From Gautieria morchelliformis (lineage: Eukaryota; Basidiomycota; Agaricomycetes; Gomphales; Gomphaceae): a stretch of 64,000 nucleotides of DNA. Shown piece after piece: positions 46,291 to 55,358 of this stretch; position 1 is the stretch's first letter, and each line of letters begins with the position of its first letter. A program made the translations under genes and the position numbers. The notes beneath the pieces are model-generated. The model was given only the letters and a program-made list of their open reading frames with translations. It was not told the DNA's origin and did no database searches. The stretch spans positions 62,001 to 126,000 of the forward strand of contig WHVA01000335.1 in the NCBI GenBank assembly GCA_015179125.1, in the 5' to 3' direction.

Positions 46291-47283
46291 CAGTAGTCCA
46301 ACCTGGGCCGTAGGGCATCCATCTCCCCCTCCTGTTGTGCCCAGCTTGCTGCCATCCGCCCTGGTCTAGAAAGCTAAGCTCTGCCAACATTGACGACTCC
46401 GAGGTGTCAGTGAGTGTAGACATCTCTCCCAGCAGTCTGCCGTGGAAATGGCAGAGAAATAATGAGATGCATGAACAGAGATACTGTATCTCCCTAGCAT
46501 GCAGCATTGAAACTGACATTATTCCGTGTTTAAAAAGGTACATCTTTACACAGGGCGAATTCCGCCCCGGCCCGCTGGCTTAGTCATCGCACCGACAGTC
46601 TTGTCACACGTGGCCTTCGCTCTACCCTTCGCTTCCTCTTCTATCTCTCACTTCAACCAGGGTGCGCTTCACCCTCTGCTGATGCTGATCCGCGTTCCGC
46701 TGAACGTTGTCTCACTAGCAGGCCTGGGTCCTGCTTCGGCATAGTTGAGCCCGTATCATAGGGTTCTTAGCGGGGGGCTCACCCAGACCTTTATCTGTTT
46801 TCACTCTTGTGTGCCTTTCCTCGCTCGCTTGCATTGCACCATTACCTTCACACAGGTACTTAATCGCCGCTCGCATGCTTCGCGCACACTGACCTTCCAC
46901 AGCTTACCGTGTTCCCACATTCTCTGTCCTTTTCGTCTCCCCTTCCCCCCTCTCTCTCCGTTCGCATCCTTGTGCGGCACAAATGTTTTTTCCCCCTGGG
47001 GTTTTTTAACGCCTCGTGTCGTCGTCAGGTGTCTCCTCGCTTACTTGTCTTTTACCACGTCTGCTCCTTTTTGCTTTACTTGTATTCTACACACCTCCTC
47101 GATAAAGTTTTTTCGCGCGGCGGCCTAGCTGGCGCCGACCTCCCTTTACCACGCTGCTCTAAACCCTTCACACCGCTCAAGGAATTCGATGATATCTCAC
47201 TTGGTACAAACTGGCCGAGAATCCTTCCTGGCGCTAAATTCTATTTTGAGATGGACACTGTCATGCCGACTCGTTGCCGGTGC
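46291..47283. other. No supported gene
   Basis: Pyrimidine-rich from 46800 to 47120. Frames there are low complexity (Phe, Leu, Ser) and look non-coding. Confidence 0.4.
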
Positions 47284-47377
47284 TAATAGTACATAACCAC
47301 CCATACCCACCGATGTGGGCCCATACTCTGGTGCGTGCGCGCGCGGAATGTAATATTTGTGCGAATTGACACTCATA
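47284..47377. repeat. ~95 bp terminal repeat matching 21998-22092 in inverse orientation
   Basis: Its reverse complement starts TATGAGTGTCAATTCGCACA and stays nearly identical to 21998-22092, ending ..GGGTGGTTATGTACTATTAG. It is followed by GACATG (47378-47383), the same hexamer that precedes 21998. Confidence 0.85.
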
Positions 47378-47383
47378 GACATG

Positions 47384-47739
47384 TCCTGCAGGAGTATCTA
47401 CCCTTGTTTGAGTTCGCATTCGAGAAAGTTCGCTTCCCAAGCCGCGAAGACAAAAAGCACCTCGCACACATCTCCGGGATGTCTTTTCGCCAAGTCAGCG
47501 TTTGGGTGCGTCTCTCCACAATAATCTCCCTTACTCGCTATAATCCTTGCGAACAGTTCCAGAACCACGCTGCCGACAAGCCTCCCGCGCCAAATCAAAC
47601 CACGCCACAAGACTTTCAAGGAGAGGAGGAACGTCTCGGCGACTCTGCACGAGAGGCACTGTCGAAGCCACACCCACTCGCGAAGAAGCTTAATCCCGAC
47701 CCTATGAACACCACGGTACATCCGAACTGCGTATCCTGA
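47384..47739 (+). pseudogene. Homeodomain protein fragment
   Basis: The frame reads EYLPLFEFAFEKVRFPSRED, KKHLAHISGMSFRQVSVW. An intron (47506-47556, GTGCGT...ACAG) then joins FQNHAADKPPAPNQ, so the splice rebuilds the helix-3 signature VSVWFQNH. The layout PSREDK..LA..SGMS.RQVSVWFQN is that of fungal homeodomain proteins. Sequence upstream is replaced at 47383 by the repeat end, so the N-terminus is missing and the fragment is probably dead. Basic residues usually following WFQN are not seen, and the tail after helix 3 is short. Confidence 0.65.
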
Positions 47740-48030
47740 TGCAAGGTCCTCCAGGACACTCGGCTGTGCCAGAGGTCATTGTCTTGGATGATGACACGCC
47801 ACCTGAGCCCAGTACGCGCGCTGTATCACCGGGAGTTACAGACTACAGACTTTGGGTGCGAGTTTCAGGTGACGAGTTGGCGCCCCCCCAACCCCCTTGC
47901 TGCCGCCTTCCTGATGCGTATCGGGATAGACGAGTGCCGGGTGGGATGGCGGAAGAGCACACTTCGGCGCCACACCGCATGGATGCAGACGTACAGAGGC
48001 CTCCGTCTGCCTCGTTGCAGAGGACTGTGC
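47740..48030. other. No supported gene
   Basis: A plus frame (GHSAVPEVIVLDDDTPPEPS) may be the tail of the homeodomain protein after a frame change. This is unproven. Confidence 0.3.
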
Positions 48031-48628
48031 GTAAGATAGCGGCCATCCAAACTCAGCTACCCTTAAGCGCCCATTCTGGCCGCCTCGGTAGGCTGCCTAC
48101 TACTTTGTGCACTTGGACAAATAAATAAATCAGTAACCATAGAATCATTTCTAGCATACATACAAAGAACTTGGTGGTTTTACTTAACTAAAATACATGA
48201 CCATTGTCACACAGAAGAGAAAAACCTTTTTATTCTCAAAACCGTCTTTAAACTTCATTTTAGACCCATAGAACGGGTTGACCATTTCTGACCTAACAGA
48301 TATTGGCCGCCTGGAAGTTCCCGGCGGAGTTTATAAAGTTGCATGGGGGTCCTTGTGGGTGTTTTACATAATATATTTACATAATTTGCACAGCACCGGT
48401 ACCCGGCAGTCTAAGTTTCAACCCAACCATGGGTCCCTGGCGGTCTCTACCCAGCACTGTACCCAACCCAGGCTTATCCCAGTGTGAAAGCATGGGTCTA
48501 AACCCCTAGTTACACTTAAATACCTAAACCCCAAATCTGAACTACCGATTTTGGCCGCTTATGTAATAGGGTTAACTAGGGTTAACGAGCGCTTAAGGGT
48601 AGTTCAGTTTGGATGGCCGCTACCTTAC
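48031..48628. mobile_element. 598 bp inverted-repeat (MITE-like) element
   Basis: Terminal inverted repeats of 40 bp (48031-48070 and 48589-48628) match at about 37 positions. Each starts GTAAG.TAGCGGCCATCCAA inward and ends CCCTTAAGCGC. No coding sequence lies inside. No target duplication was recognised in the flanks. It is probably non-autonomous. Confidence 0.75.
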
Positions 48629-48957
48629 ACGACATGGCAGAAAGGATGGCCCCTCAATGCTGATTTTTCAATGGGGGTTCTTATATACTTTAGCGGCCAC
48701 CCACATGATGCAAAAGCGCGGCACGCCCACGCCGGGTGCTACGGGGCCGGCCGGCGTACTTCCAGGCCTTGCACGACCCATGGTCACGCCAGCCGAGTAC
48801 CAAGAGCACGCGTTGGCGGGGTCGGAGTGCTTGCGCGCGTGGTGGTTTGTGGCAACGTTCCAACATCCGATTTTTCATGCTGTTGCACCACCCTGCGCCC
48901 TCCTGTCACGCGCAGGACTGAGTTCGAAGGGAAAATTGATTAGATTACTATCTACTC

Positions 48958-48963
48958 GGTGAG
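48958..48963. repeat. Target duplication GGTGAG, left
   Basis: Identical to 57443-57448. Confidence 0.8.
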
Positions 48964-49000
48964 TATGACGGTCAGTTTGCACAAAAAGTCTTGACCCCAC
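48964..49000. repeat. Left TIR of element X, right copy
   Basis: 37 bp, starts TATGACGGTCAGTTTGCAC. Confidence 0.9.
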
Positions 49001-49222
49001 GCGCGATTCAAGGTATTTCACTGCTCGCGTGGTACTAGAGTGTATTTGTTGGTGATAATTATTAGTCCCGGCGTATTCGGACTCAGATAAAAATTATTAA
49101 GTGAGCGTGGAAATATTTTAAGTCAGAACGCGTCCACTACTCACGTCCACTCGCGTCCACCACTCATATCCATCGTGTCCACAGCTCCACTGCTCCAGTA
49201 CAACCTCTGCTTGATATCCCTC

Positions 49223-50265
49223 ATGCTTCCAGTCCCTACATCATCGTTTTATGGACCCAGGACCGAATCCCCGACCCTGTCGACACCACCGGCTGTGATC
49301 GACCCGGTCCTGCTCGCCGCCGATATTCGCGTCCCTGCTCCACCCAACATACATGGGTCGGCAACCTCCTTGGGTGAAACTGGGGCAGGCCAACCTATCA
49401 AAACGCGTAAGTCACGCGAAGAGTTCACATCACGGGACCTCAAACATCTTCTGGGTGCCATGATCGACATCAACCCGTTTATGGCACCCCGTTCTAAAAT
49501 TGGCGATCGATGGAAGGAAGTGACTGAAATCGTGCAGGCAAAGGGGTTCTGCCAGAACTGGGAGCCTGAGACATTGAAGAACAAGGTTTCATCTCTGTTG
49601 GGATGGGTCGAGGTATGTGATCGTTTCCTGTCTCATTCACCACATTCTGATGATTATATTTACAGGGGGGGGGGAGAAGAAAAAGGCTCGGTCACCTCTT
49701 GGCAAGGAGCTTGACAGTGATCCGGCCGGTTTCGCTGCACTCTCAGGGAAGCTAGACACGATCCAACACCTCAAAATACAGGCGAAGGATATGCGTGAGG
49801 ACCAGAAGGCCCATGCCAAAGAAGTGAGTCTTTTTTTTATTAATATTTTTAGATACTAAGTATCTACAGGCCCAGAATCGGCTTCGGGCAGCTGGAGAGA
49901 TCTTCCGTGCCTCCATGATGCACGGCCACAAGCCCATGGCCATGAAGCGCACACGTCCCTCCACTCCCTCGTCCGATGGGGAGAGCACGAAAGAGAACTC
50001 GCCGGTGGACAGCCCGCTGGAATCTGGCGGGGAAATGTCAAAGAGGATGCGACTCACAAGTGTAAGTCGTGTCCATTCACGTCGTGATATGGCAAAGGTC
50101 GCTTGGCTCATGGAGAAGAACGACGCACGTGAGGATCGCAAGGAGCAGAAGATGGAGGAGTTTCATGCAAGCCTTCTTGAGAGGCATGACAGGGCCATCG
50201 ATATCCAAGAGTGGACGTCAACAGCGCTCTTGGATATCTTGAGGCAGGGTCTGCTCAATAACTAG
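49223..50265 (+). CDS. Harbinger Myb/SANT-like DNA-binding protein
   Basis: ATG at 49223 in three exons (49223-49612, about 49666-49823, 49870-50265). The first exon holds a trihelix/SANT-like domain: FTSRDLKHLLGAMIDINPF, KIGDRWKEVTEIVQAKG and ETLKNKVSSLLGWVE. The second is charged (GEKKKARSPLGKELDSDPAG). The third begins AQNRLRAAGEIFRASMMHG and continues as a Ser/Pro- and Lys-rich, helical tail with KRTRPSTPSSDGES. In this superfamily such a protein binds the nuclease and carries it to the DNA ends. No stop interrupts the exons, so it may be functional. Confidence 0.8.
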
Positions 50266-50575
50266 TACTTAATTACTAGTACTTAATTTCTTGTTATACC
50301 TCCAGTTTCAAAGTAATTTCAGAGTAATTTCTTGTTAAACCTCCAGTTTCAAAGTAATTTCAGAAATTACTTTGAACTAGTTTCACAAATAATTTGTTAA
50401 ACACAAAATTTCATAGTCATTTCAAAGTAATTTCACAAATTAGTTCAAAGTGATTTCTGAAATTACTTTGAAAGTAATTTCAGAAATCACTTTGAACTAA
50501 TTTCACAAATAATTTGTTAAACACAAAATTTCATAGTCATTTCAAAGTGATTTCACATGAGGCACAAGCACAGCT
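50266..50575. repeat. Repeats between the convergent Harbinger genes
   Basis: AT-rich units such as CAAAGTAATTTCA occur many times directly and inverted. A ~65 bp block (GAACTA.TTTCACAAATAATT onward) is repeated at about 50374 and 50494, 120 bases apart. It may act as a two-way transcription stop. Confidence 0.7.
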
Positions 50576-50581
50576 ACAACA

Positions 50582-51823
50582 TCAAGAGTGAAAATAATCA
50601 TCGATGGAGGGTGGAGGACATGAATAATGCTGGGAGGTCTGATTCGGCTCAATGCATGCACATGCATTGGTGAGTAACACGGCCACCCGATACATGAGCC
50701 TGCACGCATTCCCAAGGATCTTGTGCTTCCAAAAACACTGTAGGTACGGCCAGTCTTGTAAAACCAGCCCGAAGCCGTGCTCAACCGAGATACGCACACC
50801 ACCCATGGCGGCGTTCCATTGCCGCTGTTGAGGGGTCAGGGCATCAGTCCCCGCATAAGGGCTCACGATGTACGGGCTTACACCGTAAGCCGAATCTCCA
50901 TACAGCTGAAAAAAACGGTGAGATAGCGGATCACCCTCATTTGACCCTGGCTGGATTGCCTTCCTCTCGATGTGCCCCAGGAGTCCGCTTGCATTCAAGA
51001 CACCGCTGTCATTTTGTGGTGCTCTGTATGGGCCATCGAGGTGAGCGAACAGTCCGTCTGGGGTCACGACCCCCTGAAATTTCATCCCATGAAATTTCTT
51101 GTATCCAGTATAGGCCAACTCTTCCTGCCTCACTGGGCGGCAGGTCTGGCGTATCGTGCAGTTGATAAACCCGAAGACCGACTGGGTTGGAGCCCCAAAA
51201 TCGTGGAGAGCGCGTGCATATATCTGCAGTCTCTCAGGGCTGAGAAGACCCTCGCAATCCCACCCAAGCAAGTGGCCCCAGCGCACATTGATGAACATCG
51301 CAGTTTCGTTCATGATCTGTGAGATCGCTGGCTGCGTGCGGGCATACTTTGTGGCCAGGGACCATTGGTCCTCAGGGCTGCGGAGACATGCACAAAGGAG
51401 GGCGAATGACTCGAGAGGGGGGGATCGGTAGCCCCCACTGGTAATCAAGGGGTCTGGGAGCTCTAAGAGTGAGCTGAGGTGCTGCAGCTCCTCTACTGTG
51501 AATCTGAAAAGCCTGTAAGTTTCCATAACTGAATGACACCAAAGGGCTTACCGAAAACGCCACAAGCTTTCTGCCTCACTGATGCAGCATAGATACTCAA
51601 CTGTGACGCGTTCACCCCCTATACTAGGTTGTGGCCTCACTCTCTGCATGAGTACGGCCTGTGCAGCCAGTCCGTTCATGCTGGAACCGGTGGCTTCCTG
51701 AGAGATCGTGGGGAGGTGCGGTCGGGTGTTGAGGAGATAAGGTATAAGAGTGGACGCCAGGACACGTTTCTTTGACGGGTCGACTGGCATGGCAGGCAGG
51801 AGCGTACGTTTTTTAACACGCAT
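50582..51823 (-). CDS. Harbinger DDE nuclease (HARBI1-like)
   Basis: Exon 1 runs from the ATG at 51823 (MRVKKRTLLPAMPVDPSKKR) and exon 2 ends at the TGA at 50582. The intron between them keeps the frame (ESLWRFR-LFRFTVEELQHL). The DDE_4-type core has VFGFINCTIRQTCRP, ELAYTGYKKFHGMKFQGVV, PDGLFAHLDGPYRAPQND, QLYGDSAYGVSPYIV and GVRISVEHGFGLV. The second Asp (GDSAYG) and the Glu (VEHGFG) are kept. The position of the first catalytic Asp reads Asn (FINCT where FIDGT is usual), so this copy may be catalytically dead although its frame is intact. Confidence 0.85.
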
Positions 51824-51949
51824 TGGTCACGTGTTCGGTTTAATTAGCTGTCCCTATTTGGTATTTTTATCTTTACAGGCGCTTATATTATAGGTTGCTA
51901 ATATTTTATTAGTGATTTGATAATTATTAGCTAACAAATACACTCTACT

Positions 51950-52133
51950 GAATAATATCCAAGTTGCGCGCGCGTGGGGTTCGGGTTGCACGCACACAAC
52001 AGCAAATTTACTTTTGTACATGATACCTCAATATATCTCGCGCGCAATATTGTTTCAGTACTAGTTCATTGAATTATCAAGACATTGGTGGTGCTAGGAT
52101 TTATCAAGAAACAACGGCTCATCACAGTCAAGT
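51950..52133. other. BTB-side terminal region of element X, right copy
   Basis: Non-coding, with GCGCGCGCGTGGGG near 51966. It joins 49036 when the Harbinger insert is removed. Confidence 0.6.
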
Positions 52134-53124
52134 TCAGTTGACTCTAACCACAGTTCCCTTGAGAGCCTTAACCTTCTTAAGGGTTGCCGCCTTTATATCA
52201 TCCTCCATCTCGAACACACGTTGCTCCTTAAGGGTTTCAATCCCTCGCAGCCGACATTCCATCGTAACACCTGTGACAGCAGTCTTTTCCAGTTTGAGAA
52301 GAGTGTCTTGCGGTGAGCTCAGGAAATCCGGATGGAGATAATGGCGAGCTAATCCATCCCACCAGGCAGTCTCCCAGTTACACTGGCAGGTGGGTGACTG
52401 CTTCACGCAGGCAACGTCATGATGTCGTAGTTTCAGTGGGTTGTAGGCCACAAGGAGTCAGTGATGACGAATAGCAGCCTGCGTCGTCATAATAAGCATC
52501 ATGATGTGTTGTCCGAGTAGCATCGAATCCTCGGTAGTAAAGGTTTGGGGCGGTGTATCCATTAGATCTTTGAATGCCGGCTCAATCCAGTCAGAAATCC
52601 TGTAACTAATGGCTAAAGATAGCCGATGCGAAGCTGTCAGACCGCTGTCCTTTAATGCTTGGATCGCAAAGTGCCGTGCAGTGTCCCATTGGAGGAACAA
52701 AGCCAGCTCTAATATGTCAGTCAGCGCTGACACATCAAGAACTGTCAAATCAACACTACATTTGTTAGTTAGACACAGTATTCAAGAATAGAAATTGACT
52801 AGAATGCTCACCGATGAAACCATATGAGGAGATTGTCTAATTTCCTCACGGTAAATGGAGCTCCAATCTTTATTGGCCGCTCATCACTGTCCCCTTCCCA
52901 GACTGACTCATCACTGCCGCTAGCAGCAGCTGGCATTGTGAACATATCTCTTAGTACGATAGAGTGAGGTTCAAGAAGGGACATATGGAGTTTATAAAGT
53001 GTATTATCAACCTAGAAGGATAGTGGTTAGCTGGATGGAATATATAACTATAAATGCATACCAGAAAATTGGTGGAGCCGTCACACCAGTAGAACCTTTC
53101 ATGGTGAGTTGGACCCAGGTGCAT
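52134..53124 (-). pseudogene. BTB-domain protein of element X, right copy
   Basis: Exon 1 (53124-53062) encodes MHLGPTHHERFYWCDGSTNF. Exon 2 (53011-52812) encodes VDNTLYKLHMSLLEPHSIVL, RDMFTMP and ERPIKIGAPFTVRKLDNLLI. After an intron with a CTAACTAAC branch site comes the helical part LTVLDVSALTDILELALFLQ, SLAISYRISDWIEPAFKDLM. A TGA at 52458-52460 interrupts the frame, which then continues in phase (LLVAYNPLKLRHHDVACV, ETAWWDGLARHYLHPDF) to 52134. The fold is BTB/POZ followed by a BACK-like helical region, close to host mushroom BTB proteins. It is transcribed away from the integrase, with about 53 bases between start codons. One TGA is the only lesion seen. Confidence 0.7.
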
Positions 53125-53177
53125 TGGTGGCGGAGTGAAAAATGCAATTGAAAGTCCGATGACTCAGAGCGTAACTA

Positions 53178-55187
53178 TGTCCATCGAGCTGCCAGCGACA
53201 TTCCCAGCTCTCCATGGCCCTGGGCCGCCAAACAATGATGTGGATCAGGCCTATAGACTTATCTCAGATGCTTATAATAGTTCTCTGCAGCTGCTTCACC
53301 AGGATGACCTCGATCCGTTACGTGTCCACTTCCATCTTGATCGCCTCCAGAACTGAATAATCCCATTATACCGTGCCCTACCTGTGGAGACCCTCCCACA
53401 AGATTGGGTTAGAGGTGGTGCACATGCTTTGGGGAAGCTCTTGGTGACCCTGCGTGTGACAATAGCAGATGCAGAAGATTGGTAAGGTCCTTTCAATCGA
53501 ACGATGCTATACTCTGACCTCGTTGTTTCTAGGGAAACCTTACATAGGTCCAAACCAACCTTGATCACTACAACACCTACACCAGTTGGACGACCAACAA
53601 AAGTAATTAATGGCAACTGGCTTCAACAAGCCGTCTTGGCCACTCGAAATCTCAGTCAAAAAAAAGTTGCTTCGATCTTGGGAATACATAGAAATACGCT
53701 CCGTTACAAGCTTCGGAACATGGGTATACATAAGCGATTTTCAGACCTCGACGACAATGATCTGGATCGTATCCTCAAGTTGTACAAACATCTTCGACCC
53801 AATTCAGGGCTTCGGTACGCAACAGGCTTTCTGCGATGTCATAACTTCAAAGTTCAGCGGGATCGTGTGTGTGAGGCATTGAAGCGTATCGATGGTTTAG
53901 GTCGTGCACTCAGGCGTCGAGATGCCATATTACGCCGTAAATATGTCTCTCATCGTTCTGGTTCTGTTGTGCACATTGACGGCCACCACAAATTGATTCT
54001 GTGGGGAATCATCATCCATGGGATGATTGATGGACATGACCACGTTGTAAGTGCCCATATTTTATAGAAATAACGCTCTTATCACACTTATGCAGGTGAC
54101 TGGTCTGCGAGCGAGCACAAACAACTGTGCTGCAACCGTCCTCGAGCTATTTTTGGACAGTATTCGCAAATTTGGCTGTCCCTCCCGGGTTCGTGACGAT
54201 CGAGGAGGCGAAAACCTCGATGTAGTCGTTTGGATGATCATGCATAGGGGGGCTAGACGGGGCTCCTTTTTATGGGGGTCGTAAGTGCATTTATACATTC
54301 ATTGCCTTGCATTTGTTTAATAAGTCCTTCAGATAAACACACAATACTCGGATTGAGCGCCTGTGGGTCGAAGTTGCAAAGCAATTCGTTCGGCAATGGC
54401 AAGGATTCTTCACACGCTTAGAAAGAATGCATCGACTCAACCGCGCTAACCCCCACCACCTTTGGCTTTTACAACATCTATTCTTAGATCTCATCAACGG
54501 GGATTGTGATTCATTCGCACAGGACTGGAACTTGCATCCACTATCAGAGCACAGCAATCAGAGTCCCTTGGTACGTATCTTCACATTTGTATGCACTCGA
54601 TGTATACTGAAGATATGCAGGATCTGCGATTCATTAATGAATCGCTTTACGGGGCAGCAGTCAAGGAGTTCGAAGATATTGATCCCGATATTCTGCAACA
54701 GTACTACAGCATACTTGGTAACCCAACTCACCAAAGATCCCGACAGACCGGTGCTGGATATCCATCTGATGAAGAAGACTTGGGCTCAGATGCCACTATT
54801 GGGTCTGACACTGGATCTGTGTCTGACATTGAAGATTCGGAAGAGAACATCCTACAGCAAACTATCTCCTCCCACATTCACGCTAACATCAATCATAAAG
54901 CGGTTAAATGCCCTCGAAGTCGCTGCCCCTTTGCCGATCCAGCACATGTTACGCTTTTGGATGCGGTGCTACGTGACCTGCAAGCAAGCGGCCTGATCCC
55001 TGTTGGGTATGGCCTCAGGACATCGGAATGGGTTGGTGAGGAATACCCAGCATCGGAGTGGGTTAGGTTTGGGCGAAACAAGGGGGTAATGGTAGATTTA
55101 CCATCAGCGATTTGGATGCCCCGAGCTATCACTTGGGTTCATGGTCTATATGCCATGCAGACAGTTCTATACCATTTTTCTAACTAG
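53178..55187 (+). pseudogene. Element X integrase-like transposase, right copy
   Basis: Start MSIELPATFPALHGPGPP at 53178, or an in-frame ATG 43 bases upstream. The N-terminal part is homologous to the left copy but carries a TGA at 53354-53356 (RLQN*IIPLYR, where the left copy has no stop). Then come the HTH (ASILGIHRNTLRYKLRNMGI), HLRPNSGLRYATGFL, and the core: first Asp in VVHIDGHHKLILWG, second in RDDRGGEN, Glu in HNTRIERLWVEVAKQF. The C-terminal extension is acidic (YPSDEEDLGSDATI), has PRSRCPFADPAHVTLLDAVL, and ends AMQTVLYHFSN. Several short introns interrupt the gene. The core resembles the animal/fungal 'integrase core domain' class (rve-like). Apart from the TGA it reads intact. Confidence 0.8.
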
Positions 55188-55358
55188 TAGAGATCGAAAG
55201 ATATGAATACATCATTCAGTTTCACACCTTGAGCCTGCCGAGTCCCGCCCAAGCGGATGTGATTGTATAAAATTACAGTTCTATGTGATAAAATTTTCTT
55301 AAATACCACTTTTCAGTCTACACAGGCACCACCCCTCCCCCCCACATCATACTCTCCT

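Larger units (their letters stand above)
49037..51946. mobile_element. PIF/Harbinger DNA transposon nested in element X
   Basis: The inverted ends AGAGTGTATTTGTT (49037) and AACAAATACACTCT (to 51946) are flanked by the 3 bp duplication ACT (49034-49036, 51947-51949). This is the duplication size expected for PIF/Harbinger. The two genes, a SANT/Myb-like protein (+) and the DDE nuclease (-), are convergent. The element is 2910 bp. It lies in the short non-coding stretch between the TIR and the BTB gene of element X. Confidence 0.88.

Noticed and set aside
46745-47286. Phe/Leu/Ser-rich plus-strand ORFs
   Set aside because: Pyrimidine-rich non-coding composition; no family, no intron pattern.
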